DNA of 64,000 nucleotides, from positions 37,401 through 101,400 of the forward strand of contig SHMT01000016.1 in the NCBI GenBank assembly GCA_004282745.1. Reading direction: 5' to 3'. The stretch's first letter is position 1. Each line of letters begins with the position of its first letter. Of the stretch, positions 1 to 9,096 are shown piece after piece. The notes beneath the pieces were generated by a model. It was given only the letters and a program-made list of their open reading frames with translations. It was not told the DNA's origin and searched no databases. The translations under genes were made by a program, and so were the position numbers. Origin of the DNA: Candidatus Scalindua sp. SCAELEC01 (GTDB lineage Bacteria > Planctomycetota > Brocadiia > Brocadiales > Scalinduaceae).

Positions 1-595
1 TTTCTTTCCGGTTATTGTCATCAACATAATTTCGAAAGCAGTGTCGAAACATATAAGAGTGTTTGCCCAACCATACCAGTTTCTTTTTTACATCCCACCC
101 ATACGTATCATTCTGGGCCAAATATTTTTTTACCCCGGAATCCTTTGGCAAACGGATAAATTTATCCTGGAGAAAATCAACGATTCCTACTGTTAAACGA
201 TGTAAGTCTTTACTATCAGGAGAGAGGATCATATCAGGATTTAATATGGTATAATAAATCCAAAGAAAGTGGTGGATCCTGGGTCTGTTAATCACAACAC
301 CGGCAACCTCATACTTATCGCCTGAATCGAGTGTCATAGGAAGCGTATTATCAAATAATGCTCTGTTATACTGTTCATAACTTCTCCAAATTCCGATATC
401 ATTATGAAGATCTTCAGCAAACTCAACACAAGCGGAAGACAAGATTTCCGTTTTCGCCATCGGCAATACCAATGTGCTATTATCAAATTCCTGGTATGCG
501 CGAAGAAGATAACGTTTGAGTTCTCTGGAAATGTTATACAGATACCGGTCTCCTTTTCCTTTAAAACCCTCCGGCCTGTGAAAATAGAAACCCAT
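1..595 (-). CDS. Hypothetical protein, C-terminus beyond the window
   Basis: A minus-strand frame stays open from an ATG at 595 to the window edge, giving at least 198 residues without a stop. An AAGGAG motif sits 10 nt before the ATG (606-611). The protein is soluble-looking and rich in aromatic and charged residues; I see no signal peptide, membrane segment or known motif. It follows the TPR-like gene on the same strand by about 33 nt, so the two are probably co-transcribed. I do not recognise the family. The start is fairly secure; the end and the function are not known from this window. Confidence 0.6.
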   Translation of the reverse strand, partial: MGFYFHRPEGFKGKGDRYLYNISRELKRYLLRAYQEFDNSTLVLPMAKTEILSSACVEFAEDLHNDIGIWRSYEQYNRALFDNTLPMTLDSGDKYEVAGVVINRPRIHHFLWIYYTILNPDMILSPDSKDLHRLTVGIVDFLQDKFIRLPKDSGVKKYLAQNDTYGWDVKKKLVWLGKHSYMFRHCFRNYVDDNNRKE

Positions 596-628
596 ACGTG
601 CAATGCTCCTTGTCTAAAGTAAATAAGA

Positions 629-1066
629 TTAACGGGTGAAATAATTGTCGTAACACTTGTTCAAAATTTCCCGGCCCATTCGGAGAACTTTAGGTTTGTT
701 TATCCACTTGAAACCGTTCTCACTCTTTCCAAGTGCAAAGAGAGCGTCAAGGATTATATGGATAAAGTTAGGATTATCAGGCTCCTGCTCATGATGAACT
801 GAAATGAGCTGAATAGCCTTCTCAAATTCACCATTTAGGACATAGGCTTCACCTAAATGATAGAGCGCATCGGAATCGTCCGAATACCTTTCTGCTCTTC
901 GTTCTCGATACCGCAATAAGGCCTTATAGTCCTTCTTTTCCAATAAATCATAGCCAACTTCCCAATCCTCAAATTCATCATAATCGTCATCATCATAAAC
1001 CTCAGATTCTGTAAGATCATATCTGGATTTAATAATCTTTGATTTAAGCTCTTTGTCGTCTTGCAT
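629..1066 (-). CDS. Small acidic TPR-like protein
   Basis: This 145-residue protein has a strongly acidic stretch (about residues 20-42, many D and E). It is followed by helical repeats resembling tetratricopeptide units: ALYHLGEAYVLNGEFEKAI at about 67-85, then a second degenerate helix pair to about 122. TPR units mediate protein-protein contacts, so a scaffold or adaptor role is plausible but inferred. There is no signal peptide. It lies just upstream of the partial gene at 595 on the same strand, suggesting a two-gene unit whose partner may bind it. No specific family is recognised. Confidence 0.6.
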   Translation of the reverse strand: MQDDKELKSKIIKSRYDLTESEVYDDDDYDEFEDWEVGYDLLEKKDYKALLRYRERRAERYSDDSDALYHLGEAYVLNGEFEKAIQLISVHHEQEPDNPNFIHIILDALFALGKSENGFKWINKPKVLRMGREILNKCYDNYFTR

Positions 1067-1347
1067 ATTATTCCTCTAAACCTTCACTTGTTTGCTGCAA
1101 TAATGTTCGCTCTTTCTGTGGAGAGCTCCATTACACTCAATGCATGAAGTAGGCATCCCTACTCTAACTGAAATTATTATCTTTTTTTTGGTCATTGTTA
1201 TTTTGTTATGATTATATTTACATAACGATGAGTGAAGTGACATGAGATCTGAACAATATCAATAATCAATTAAAAAAATTTTGTAAACTAATAAATATCA
1301 AAGTCCAAAAAGTACCATGTTGACTCATGTTCAACTGGAACGATTGG

Positions 1348-2457
1348 TTATGTAATATTTTTTTCTATTGATTTCATGCTACCTATTATAGACAAAGGTC
1401 GCGTCCAATTATAATAAATTTCATGAAAGACACCTTCGCCAAGATTCATTTCCATGTCTTTAAAACAACAGCGAATATGTTTTCCATTAAATTGAGCAAC
1501 GTCTTTTGCCATTCCTTTAGATCTCTCGCGTTTTGCTTGTTTAACACTTGAAAACGTCACATCCAGCTCGTGTCTTTTACATAACGCAATGAAGCTGTCA
1601 GCATTAAAATAGAAAAGAATCCTTTTTCTTCCAAATAGTAAATCCATTAAAAATTGATCGTTTATCTGACGAGCTACTATTGGATGTAGTACGACTGAAC
1701 CAAAACCTTCTCGCCAATCATCTAATGGAATCTTATTAAGGATATCAGATAAGTTAGGAGGATATTTCTGGTATTCTAATGATGTTGGATTTATAAATAC
1801 ATGGTAAATATAAAGTCTAATATCAAATTTGCCGAGTACAGCCATGTTAGGGTTCTTGTTATTTATTACACCAACAACTAAGCATTCATCAACTATATCA
1901 ACCGCAAATTTTTTATGATCCGCAGCTTTAAGTAACTTCACAATTGTATCAGTGTATGATTGACTCACTGAATTATCAGCCAAAGTGTATAATTTTTGCT
2001 CTGAGTCATCAGGGTTTTCGTAAACCCCAGGACTTGTATGTATTAAATTAACATTCTTAGAGGAGTTCTTTTGTTGACGAAAGCAACGGCCCATCTGTTT
2101 AATGCCTTTTTCGCCGTATTTGTCAAAAAACTCAAAGTATGAATCATCTTGTCCACTCTTAATAGTTTCTAATATTTCTTCATTTACCTTTCCTGACTTT
2201 ACCTCTATGAAATCGTACTTGATAGATTTATTTTCCTCTATGTAAGTCACTTTAAGAATATCTGTAATACAAATGAATCTGCAGAAATCCAAAGGAATAG
2301 CAAATACATCTGGAGATTTGTTGAGCTCATTTACGTATTTTAGAACTGACTCAATATTCTGGTATTGTAATAATCCATACTTTGGCCCCTTAAAAACCTT
2401 CTTTACACTCGACCTGTCCCAATTCATGGCTATCCATATAAAAGTATTGAAAAACAA
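1348..2457 (-). CDS. Hypothetical protein with possible PD-(D/E)XK-like motif; probably the second part of a split gene
   Basis: The frame encodes up to 369 residues from a TTG at 2457; an in-frame ATG lies at 2427. The frame is open further upstream, without a stop, as far as the A8 run in the preceding ORF (minus-strand A's at 2522-2529). A -1 slip there would join both into one protein of about 468 residues. Residues about 62-92 carry an aspartate followed by DFIEVKSGK, matching the D...ExK pattern of PD-(D/E)XK nucleases. No further domain is recognised. A defence or DNA-processing role is only a guess. Confidence 0.6.
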   Translation of the reverse strand: MFFNTFIWIAMNWDRSSVKKVFKGPKYGLLQYQNIESVLKYVNELNKSPDVFAIPLDFCRFICITDILKVTYIEENKSIKYDFIEVKSGKVNEEILETIKSGQDDSYFEFFDKYGEKGIKQMGRCFRQQKNSSKNVNLIHTSPGVYENPDDSEQKLYTLADNSVSQSYTDTIVKLLKAADHKKFAVDIVDECLVVGVINNKNPNMAVLGKFDIRLYIYHVFINPTSLEYQKYPPNLSDILNKIPLDDWREGFGSVVLHPIVARQINDQFLMDLLFGRKRILFYFNADSFIALCKRHELDVTFSSVKQAKRERSKGMAKDVAQFNGKHIRCCFKDMEMNLGEGVFHEIYYNWTRPLSIIGSMKSIEKNIT

Positions 2458-2483
2458 TTCTAAGATTATTTTTTGGCCTGTAA

Positions 2484-2753
2484 TTAAATTGCTATTCTTC
2501 TTGGCAGATGAATCTTTCTTGTTTTTTTTAGGCGCTCTAACTCCTTTTCTAATAGTAAGGTTTTTTCGACAATTGAATTTTCAACTTCCTTCCAAGATTT
2601 ATGACACTCTCTTATAAAGCTGGAATAATTGTCTTTAATTTTTTCGGGAGATGAGAATTGATCAAGATCAGTAACACTTCGTGGAAGTAATCTTCTGCAT
2701 TCTATTAGTGTTTTCTCAATTTTGTTTTTATCTATCTGAGAATTTTGAGCCAT
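2484..2753 (-). CDS. Short coiled-coil ORF, probable N-terminal part of the split gene
   Basis: The 89-residue frame begins at an ATG at 2753, preceded by GGGGACAGGA. Residues about 50-78 are heptad-like and charged (KEVENSIVEKTLLLEKELERL), predicting a coiled coil. Near its end the coding strand reads CTA followed by AAA AAA A in an uninterrupted run of eight A's. Shifting back one nucleotide there moves translation into the frame of the next ORF (1348-2457), which has no stop between. The pair may be one gene made by ribosomal or transcriptional slippage, a phase-variable gene, a mutated gene, or a sequencing error in the homopolymer. Confidence 0.5.
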   Translation of the reverse strand: MAQNSQIDKNKIEKTLIECRRLLPRSVTDLDQFSSPEKIKDNYSSFIRECHKSWKEVENSIVEKTLLLEKELERLKKTRKIHLPRRIAI

Positions 2754-3200
2754 GAATCCTGTCCCCTGTGGACAATATTAACGCAGACAATTTAAAACGT
2801 TAAGGATTTTATCTGTAGTTGAGCTTTAAAAAATTACAATAACGCTCCAAAGACCAGAAAGGTATTGCCATTTCAATGCATCTTCCTGTAAACAAGCTCA
2901 ATTAGAGATAAATGGGCTGCGACTATGCTATCCAAAATAGACAACAGCAGTCTATTTCGAATAATATAGTCAAGATTTATACTACTTAAAAGCAGTGTTC
3001 AAGTAAAATTCCAACAATCTATGACACCAACCTGGTCGAGCCAGAACCAAAAAGGGAATGGATATTTAAAAAAGCTGACAGAGCTAAGCTTTGCGAGGAC
3101 AAGCATTAAGCATTTTTCCTTAACACACCACAGGTGTGGTATAATAGCCTATAGGGTGACAATTTCCAGTCAAAAAAGCAAGAAATTGTCGACTGAGAGA
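2754..3200. other. Intergenic stretch, no gene seen
   Basis: No convincing coding frame. Two small inverted repeats are present: ACCAC/GTGGT around 3129-3140, and a 9-bp stem GACAATTTC/GAAATTGTC with a 15-nt loop at 3158-3190, just downstream of the minus-strand gene that ends at 3201. The latter lacks a T-run and is at best a weak terminator. Confidence 0.4.
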
Positions 3201-5024
3201 CTAAATCCCGTAACCCATCTTCCTCAATTTTTTCCGAAATGCATTCTCCTTTGACGAAGGCACCGCAATAAACCCATCTTCAGCAGCTATGCAGAGATCT
3301 TTTAAGCGACTGTCGTTGGCGAGTGTCAATGCGACTACCGGATCAGACACCTTTATAAGACGCGCACTCCCTTCATCACTGAGCAGTTTGTTTCTCCTTA
3401 TCATATCATCAAAAAATGATACTACTGTATCAGGTAAATCCTGTTCGCTTTTAGAGAGAAGAAATTTTTTTATCTCTTCAATTGATTTCCCTTTTTCATA
3501 CCATATCAGGATTTTATCAGGATTGAGTTTCCATACCTTATCCGAAGTCTTGTCCGCTATTGTTTCCAGGAAAATAGCTTCGGAATGCGGAAACGGTGCT
3601 TTTGTCTCTGTGATCTCCCGGTTAGGCAATACCTTCAAGACATACCGTTTCTCTATTGGTGCGGCTTTGTAACTCTCTGAAAGCCCAAGACACCATGCGC
3701 CTAAGGGGTTGATGCGAATGAATTGCAAACCGTCGTAACGGCTGAGAAACATAAGATCATCAGTTCCCCATAGAGCACGGTAATCATCTCTTGCCATTGC
3801 CGGCGGAATATATGCCACGTCAATAATCCCCATTGTTGCCGCATACTCAAAAAGAAAGGCAAGGGTATAGCGCCCCTGCAATATCTCCCAGGTATGTGAA
3901 CCATCGTATCCAAGAGAGCCATAACGGAGTTCACAGATGTAGAGACTCCACTCGTTACGAGTCACGATAAAATTATTATCTAAGGCCCTGATTGACTTGA
4001 AGAGATTTTCAACCGAGATCCATTTCCCAACCGGGCATAACGAAAGGGTGTCCACAATGCATCTTCTCCTTTCTGAAACGGCGCTTAAACCCCGCCTTCC
4101 CTTGCCATTTTGTCCTTTAATCGCATCGACTCTATTGAATTCATCTATAATTGTGGTGCGGAGCCATTTGCTCCACAGTATTCTTATAATCTCATGAGGA
4201 GGAGAGTTTAAGGCTTTTTGCCCCAGTTTCGTCAACTGTAACTTGCGGCCGGCCAACTCTGCCAGTTTAGCACTTTGTGCAATTAAGGGCCACGCAAACG
4301 CCTTTATATGCCCTATTTTTGAATTATCGACATTTTTATCAGAGTCATAAAAATCTCCCTGTTCCAGGATAGACGCAATAGTCCGTGCTCCGGATTCAGT
4401 CGGCCTCTTTGTTTTATCACTGACACTTATCTTTCCGGAATCGATAATGCGTAATACAGAAAGCACATCATGCAAAGCCAACATCTCTGTATCCATTTTT
4501 ATCATGGGGATTTCATTCATAACCGCTACTCTCTCATTACTCTGATAATCATATTTGTAAGATTCCTGAATAAAAGTATCTGAAATATCATCCTGAGTTT
4601 CAATTGTATACGATCGAGGTTCCGGAACAAAATCCTTCAGGCGCACTTTTAGTTCTTCCGGCATTGTACCATTAATAATAAGGAGATTAATTAAGGTAGG
4701 TTTGCGGTCTCCATATTCACTCACATAGCCAGTATTAGGCAAATCCCCATATTTAGCCATAAACTTGGAGGTATCAAGCTGATTATCAGGTGAATGGACA
4801 ATCTCGGAAACGGCAGTCTGCTCAAGATCATCCATGCGGGTCCAGATACTATGAAGTCCATCTCCTTTGAGCGCACTACAGATAGAGGCGACCATGTCTG
4901 ATTTTCGAATAGGTGGTTTAGAGGTAAGTAATTTGCAAATATCTTTTACTACCGGAGCAGTGTATCCCTCCATCAACGCCTCTTCCACTGTTTCATAATA
5001 ATCCGGTAAATTATAGCGTGGCAT
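3201..5024 (-). CDS. Helicase-associated (Helicase_C_3-type) protein, XPB partner
   Basis: This 607-residue protein starts at ATG 5024 with GGAG 8-10 nt upstream. Its layout matches the large bacterial proteins carrying the XPB/Ssl2-like helicase-associated domain, usually encoded next to the bacterial XPB helicase, as with the mycobacterial Rv0861c/Rv0862c neighbours. The N-terminal part has winged-helix-like segments. The C-terminal part (about 490-607) holds the region ending in KLRKMGYGI, with DKILIWYEKGKSIEEI and an EDGFIAVPS segment typical of these domains. No ATPase motifs are seen. The XPB-like gene lies 21 nt upstream on the same strand, so both are one operon. The role is probably DNA repair or remodelling with XPB (inference). 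Confidence 0.7.
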   Translation of the reverse strand: MPRYNLPDYYETVEEALMEGYTAPVVKDICKLLTSKPPIRKSDMVASICSALKGDGLHSIWTRMDDLEQTAVSEIVHSPDNQLDTSKFMAKYGDLPNTGYVSEYGDRKPTLINLLIINGTMPEELKVRLKDFVPEPRSYTIETQDDISDTFIQESYKYDYQSNERVAVMNEIPMIKMDTEMLALHDVLSVLRIIDSGKISVSDKTKRPTESGARTIASILEQGDFYDSDKNVDNSKIGHIKAFAWPLIAQSAKLAELAGRKLQLTKLGQKALNSPPHEIIRILWSKWLRTTIIDEFNRVDAIKGQNGKGRRGLSAVSERRRCIVDTLSLCPVGKWISVENLFKSIRALDNNFIVTRNEWSLYICELRYGSLGYDGSHTWEILQGRYTLAFLFEYAATMGIIDVAYIPPAMARDDYRALWGTDDLMFLSRYDGLQFIRINPLGAWCLGLSESYKAAPIEKRYVLKVLPNREITETKAPFPHSEAIFLETIADKTSDKVWKLNPDKILIWYEKGKSIEEIKKFLLSKSEQDLPDTVVSFFDDMIRRNKLLSDEGSARLIKVSDPVVALTLANDSRLKDLCIAAEDGFIAVPSSKENAFRKKLRKMGYGI

Positions 5025-5045
5025 TTTATACTCTCCTTTTATAAC

Positions 5046-6125
5046 TCACTCTTTCTCTTTAAGAACATCCTCATAATCATGTATCTCGTACTGATAACCC
5101 TGTTCAGTAAGAAATAGCTGGCGCTTTATGGCAAAATCCTGATCCCTCGTATCGCGTGTGATGAGAGAATAGAAGTGTGCCCTGTTTTCCCCTTGCTTTG
5201 GACGAAGGATCCGCCCCAGGCGTTGGGCCTCTTCCTGACGGGAACCGAATGTTCCGGAAACCTGTATTGCTACATTTGCGTCAGGCAGGTTTATGGCAAA
5301 ATTGGCAACCTTTGACACGACAAGAATCTTTACATTTCCACGCTTAAACTCTCCGTATAATCTCTCCCGTTCCAGGTTTGAAGTCTTGCCGGTAATTAAG
5401 GGTGCATTTAACTCCGTGGAAATTGTCTTGAGCTGTGAAAGATACTGGCCTATGACCAGCACATTGTCTCCATCATGTCTTTTTAATAATTGTCTGATAA
5501 TAGTGTTTTTCAGAGGATTTTCAGAAGATATCCTGAATTTTTCCCGCAGCTCTGCTACGGCATACTCCATCCTCAGCTCCTCTGCCAGAGGGATGCGTAT
5601 TTCCGTACAAAGCGCCTCGGCTATCCAACCCTGTTTTTCCAGCACAGGGAAACCTATTTTTATCATTACCTGTTTGATATGTCCCCTATGTAGTGGAGCA
5701 ATAGTAAATTCGAGTTGATTCAACTGCTGTTTAATCAAGGGTATGATGTGCTTATTATGCGTTATTTCTGTAATCAGGTACTGATCTTCCGAGGTAATAA
5801 GAAAGTCACCATTCCGTTTAATCAGTTTCAGTTTGCCGTAACGACCGATATGGTCTTTGATATCCTCAATGATATTCTGTGGGACATCATACTTACTAAA
5901 GTCACTGAATATCTTTAAAATGGTGTCGTTCGTGACACCTGATGACGCGGTGTTCCAGAGCGAAAGAGGCGTTATACGGTATGTGTGAATATGCTCCGGG
6001 CTCTTTTCAAGTTCGGCGAACCGTGCCAGATCATCACGTGCATCTTCATACATCGGGTGGTCAACTTCCAGGAGGATGGTTTTATCACTCTGGACAATCA
6101 TCGGGTTTTCAGGATGGTAGCTCAT
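5046..6125 (-). CDS. XPB-family helicase lacking the first RecA-like lobe
   Basis: The first 160 residues match the N-terminal domain of bacterial XPB (VQSDKTILLEVDH, then HTYRITPLSLWN). The sequence then jumps at about residue 163 (near 5637) directly into the segment that normally follows helicase motif III (KQGWIAEALCTEIRIPL). The second lobe is intact, including NVLVIGQYLSQL, VSKVANFAINLPDA and motif VI QEEAQRLGRILRP (about 298-310). The Walker A (GxGKT) and DExH motifs are absent. The protein is 359 residues against about 540-550 for the family, so some 190 residues are gone in frame. It cannot be a normal ATP-driven helicase. It is a natural deletion, a scaffold form, or an assembly collapse. 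Confidence 0.85.
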   Translation of the reverse strand: MSYHPENPMIVQSDKTILLEVDHPMYEDARDDLARFAELEKSPEHIHTYRITPLSLWNTASSGVTNDTILKIFSDFSKYDVPQNIIEDIKDHIGRYGKLKLIKRNGDFLITSEDQYLITEITHNKHIIPLIKQQLNQLEFTIAPLHRGHIKQVMIKIGFPVLEKQGWIAEALCTEIRIPLAEELRMEYAVAELREKFRISSENPLKNTIIRQLLKRHDGDNVLVIGQYLSQLKTISTELNAPLITGKTSNLERERLYGEFKRGNVKILVVSKVANFAINLPDANVAIQVSGTFGSRQEEAQRLGRILRPKQGENRAHFYSLITRDTRDQDFAIKRQLFLTEQGYQYEIHDYEDVLKEKE

Positions 6126-6432
6126 CTATTTTTTCTTGACCCGTAATAGTACGTAAAAGTTTACTGTTAAATGTAACAAATACCCACAAGGAATTCAATT
6201 GTGAGCATACGGTAGCATCTGCACCCTCATAGGTCTTTACCTTCATCCACCACCCGGTTATATCAATCTTCTCATCCCACGAATGTGCAAACATCACGGG
6301 AGCCTTCTGTGTCAGATCGTTACGCTGATGAGTGGTTGAGAATATGGGGTTTGCCAGGATGATGAATGAAAAAACAGAAACAGTGAAGAGGAAGCCCCGC
6401 CTCATGAGAAAAATGGTAGAATACTTCTTCAT
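6109..6432 (-). CDS. Small putative secreted protein
   Basis: The 107-residue frame has a positively charged start (MKKYSTIFLMRRG) followed by a hydrophobic run FLFTVSVFSFIILANPIFS, a plausible signal peptide with cleavage near residue 32. The mature part is short, with no recognised domain and a single cysteine. Its end overlaps the start of the XPB-like gene by 17 nt. No clear ribosome binding site precedes the ATG at 6432; an in-frame ATG at residue 11 is an alternative start. The signal peptide supports a real gene, but the overlap and weak start keep confidence moderate. Confidence 0.45.
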   Translation of the reverse strand: MKKYSTIFLMRRGFLFTVSVFSFIILANPIFSTTHQRNDLTQKAPVMFAHSWDEKIDITGWWMKVKTYEGADATVCSQLNSLWVFVTFNSKLLRTITGQEKIDELPS

Positions 6433-6493
6433 GGCAATCTTATTTGGAAATAGATAACGACAAGGAGAGAAGGCTTAGGGCAGGACTAGCTTT

Positions 6494-7702
6494 TCACTGT
6501 CTCAAGCCAAGCACTCTTTCTGCATTCTTAAAATATATTTTCTCTAATACGGTATCAGGTAAAAATAGACCATAAATCTTCCACTCACCCGTTGGCGGAA
6601 ATGGATGATCGTAATAATTAAAGTATTCATCGTCTGTTTGAAAAAAGCGATAATAGATTTTATATCTTGGCTGAACAGCTTTTCCCGGATAACGGTCAGT
6701 TCCGAATAATACGCGGTCCTGATATTTTATAAGGAACTTCCTTGCCGTGTAAGGTTGCCGTCCGAGTTCCGCTACTCTACCGGCAACATCAACATATAAA
6801 TTGGGGTATGAATCCAGCAACCTGCCAATCATCATCAAATCTTCGGCGCTATTCCCGACATGGGCGCCGATAAAGAGCGTATGGGGATGTCTTGCAATTA
6901 CCCGATTTCGTTGTGCGATGATGGTCTCACGCTCTGGGAAATCGGCGCCAGAGAAACTCCAATCCGGGTGTCTTTTTAACTGCATCAAACGCTCATTGAA
7001 CCGATCGGTGGGTTTGAAAAAGGCTACTGGGTCTGCGGAGTGTATGAGTACCGGCATCCCAAGCTCCCCTGCTTTGTCCCAGATAGGATCAAATCTGACA
7101 TCATCAATAGCCACAATTTGACCTGTTTTATCTTTCACGGTCAACCCGAGCGTCTTAAAAATCTTCAGCCCCTTAGCCCCTTTTGCATGGGCTGCACGTA
7201 AAGATTCCACCATCTGCTCACTAAAATCTGGATCATCTATTTTTGAAAAGTCGAGATTGCAAAAAATGATCAATCGATCAGGATTATAGTGTGAGAATTT
7301 CTCCAGCATTTCCTCAAGCTTTACCCCATACCCCCCACTCAAATTGATGATGGCCTTAATCCCCAGTGCATCCATTTTCTCAATCAAAAACGCTGGGGAT
7401 AGGGCATTTGAAAAATGTGTATGCACATCAATGATGGGATATTTTGGTTTACAAGGGGTAGGATGCTTCCGGACAAGGTTCGACCGTGGTTGGTAATCCA
7501 AGACCAGGTCCCCCTTAATGTATAATGCTTGACTTATCTTGTCTCGATTGGCACACCCCTGGATCATGGCAAGAACAAGAGCGATAACGCAGGTATAAAG
7601 TTTTCGTGTGCGATTTGCATGCTTGTTCCAATCGGCTGTGTAGTCCTTGTTTTGCCTGAGGCAAAAGAAACAATTTATCAACATTTTGATAAACACATTC
7701 AT
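6494..7702 (-). CDS. Amidohydrolase (Amidohydro_2) family, putative lipoprotein
   Basis: A TIM-barrel metal-dependent hydrolase of 402 residues. The metal-binding HxH motif is in IIDVHTHFSNA (about 90-100). Later hallmarks are VLIHSADP (about 220), FIGAHVGN (about 277) and the terminal aspartate motif VLFGTDRYPG (about 330), the order expected for the Amidohydro_2 (PF04909) fold. The N-terminus has a hydrophobic stretch CVIALVLAMIQGCAN, and the IQGC could serve as a lipobox, placing it in the periplasm or outer membrane. The start at 7702 is the first possible; internal starts would also keep the signal. The substrate cannot be deduced. Confidence 0.8.
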   Translation of the reverse strand: MNVFIKMLINCFFCLRQNKDYTADWNKHANRTRKLYTCVIALVLAMIQGCANRDKISQALYIKGDLVLDYQPRSNLVRKHPTPCKPKYPIIDVHTHFSNALSPAFLIEKMDALGIKAIINLSGGYGVKLEEMLEKFSHYNPDRLIIFCNLDFSKIDDPDFSEQMVESLRAAHAKGAKGLKIFKTLGLTVKDKTGQIVAIDDVRFDPIWDKAGELGMPVLIHSADPVAFFKPTDRFNERLMQLKRHPDWSFSGADFPERETIIAQRNRVIARHPHTLFIGAHVGNSAEDLMMIGRLLDSYPNLYVDVAGRVAELGRQPYTARKFLIKYQDRVLFGTDRYPGKAVQPRYKIYYRFFQTDDEYFNYYDHPFPPTGEWKIYGLFLPDTVLEKIYFKNAERVLGLRQ

Positions 7703-8211
7703 CAGGTAATTGATTTGAGATTTATATCAGTAGATGATAGCAGATTGTTTTTTTAGCGTTAATGTAAAATATGATTTGGGATATGTGTATGCGCCTAAAG
7801 GAGAGAAGAGCCCTGTGTTGATTAGCGTTTTATATTCATGAATCCTCACGGTACGCTTTTTTTTTGCAAATACTGAATTGAGAGGGGCACAAGGTTTATG
7901 AATTTTGATATTTAAGGATACCTTTTCTATAAAACGAGCTGAACCAATTGACCGGATCAAGAAAGCATTGCAAGATCCAAGCAGCGAGAAGGGTGTCGTT
8001 GGGATAGGAAAAGAAACGTTACAACAAAAAAAGAACTGAGAAGGGTATCTTGGTTAGATCTAACCTCTTTACATTGAAGCGATATCCCCTCTTTTGCCCG
8101 GTAAAATTATTTGGTTATGCCTTCATGAAAATAGGGTAAGGGTTTTCACTTCATCTATATTTTTTCCCTGACCCTTAGCGTAATCATTTTTTTATTTCTT
8201 ACAAAAATAAG

Positions 8212-8321
8212 GAAAAGGCTCTTTAAGTGAACGGTATAGCCCCTTTTTTACCTACTCTTTATTTTTTAATATGTGATTTAGGTTGAAAGTCAACTAAACA
8301 CGTACAATAAAGAGCCTTTTC
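8212..8321. repeat. 110-nt element bounded by a perfect 14-bp inverted repeat
   Basis: GAAAAGGCTCTTTA at 8212-8225 is exactly complementary to TAAAGAGCCTTTTC at 8308-8321. The 82-nt interior has no coding frame. It may be a MITE-like element or a folded RNA arm; no second copy was noticed in the window. Confidence 0.55.
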
Positions 8322-8711
8322 ATTTTTTACAAACCAAAACAAATGGTACCATTATCATGTTCCTTTACATTTTGTTTGAGTAAGCTAACACTTGGCATAA
8401 TAAAGCTACTTGTGTGCCAACCGTATGATATTTTTCAATTTATTATGGAGATATGCTTTAAGCTCCAGAGACTCAATATGATAGGAGAGATATTTTTATA
8501 ACTAGTACCTTTCCGCTGGTTATTGAGATGGTTAAAGCTTGGTGTTTGATGGTGAATTAATGAACAACCACCACTTTACCTCCAACTTATAGTTGATATG
8601 AGAGATGTGATTGGGTGGGGAACTGGTAAGAATTATTACAATATGATCGGTTCGCAGGAGTAGTTGTTTCACCGCAAATTCTTGATTGGTATCGAATTAT
8701 TTTATTTGTAG

Positions 8712-8731
8712 AGGCACGAGGCTTCGTGCCT
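8712..8731. repeat. REP-like GC hairpin
   Basis: AGGCACGA and TCGTGCCT form an 8-bp stem around a GGCT loop, standing out as GC-rich in AT-rich surroundings. A second imperfect stem (GACTCTGCG.../...CACGCAGTC) follows directly up to about 8755. Such paired hairpins resemble intergenic REP-type elements. Confidence 0.45.
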
Positions 8732-8829
8732 GCCGACTCTGCGTCGCACGCAGTCAGGTATCAGATAGATCTGGTTATGCAGAGAATGGTGATTAAACTA
8801 AAGTTTAATTTTCAAAAAAACTCATTATT

Positions 8830-8982
8830 GTCCGGTTAGGTTTTTGTTTAGGCGGCTTTCGTCATACCAGAACGCCTTTATCGGGTATCCAGGGACTCGT
8901 TTCATCATAGATTCCCGCTAAAAACATGCGGGAATGACAAGTTTTGGGGCAATAACTTAAATACGCAAAAACCTAACCGGAC
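8830..8982. mobile_element. MITE-like element, family 1, copy A
   Basis: The 153-nt element has near-perfect terminal inverted repeats beginning GTCCGGTTAGGTTTTTG and ending with the complement. Its interior contains the hairpin ATTCCCGC/GCGGGAAT. A second copy lies in the opposite orientation at 54056-54207. It has no coding capacity, so it would depend on a transposase elsewhere. Confidence 0.85.
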
Positions 8983-9096
8983 GCTACTGAAAAAAACTTG
9001 AATGTTTTCAATTATTTTACTACTCTCATAGAAATCGTTAAAAAACAATTTCCAATCGACGTGCCTGTATAAATAAATTCAAAGGGGAGTAATGCT

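Larger units (their letters stand above)
7703..9096. other. 1.4-kb gene-poor stretch with repeats
   Basis: No convincing gene. A short plus-strand frame at about 7890-8040 ends in RIKKALQDPSSEKGVVGIG and may be a gene scrap. The stretch also holds a 110-nt inverted-repeat element (8212-8321), a GC-rich hairpin (8712-8731) and a MITE-like element (8830-8982), listed separately. The PsiE-like gene follows, so its promoter must lie near the end of this region. Confidence 0.5.

Noticed and set aside
63..254. Plus-strand open frame near the left edge
   Set aside because: It lies antisense to a longer minus-strand frame (1-595) with a good start and protein-like composition.
3158..3190. Stem-loop downstream of the helicase-associated gene as a terminator
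   Set aside because: The 9-bp stem is AT-rich with a 15-nt loop and no T-run, so it is too weak to call.
7727..7960. 77-codon minus-strand frame upstream of the amidohydrolase
   Set aside because: No ribosome binding site, no similarity and low-complexity composition; treated as chance.
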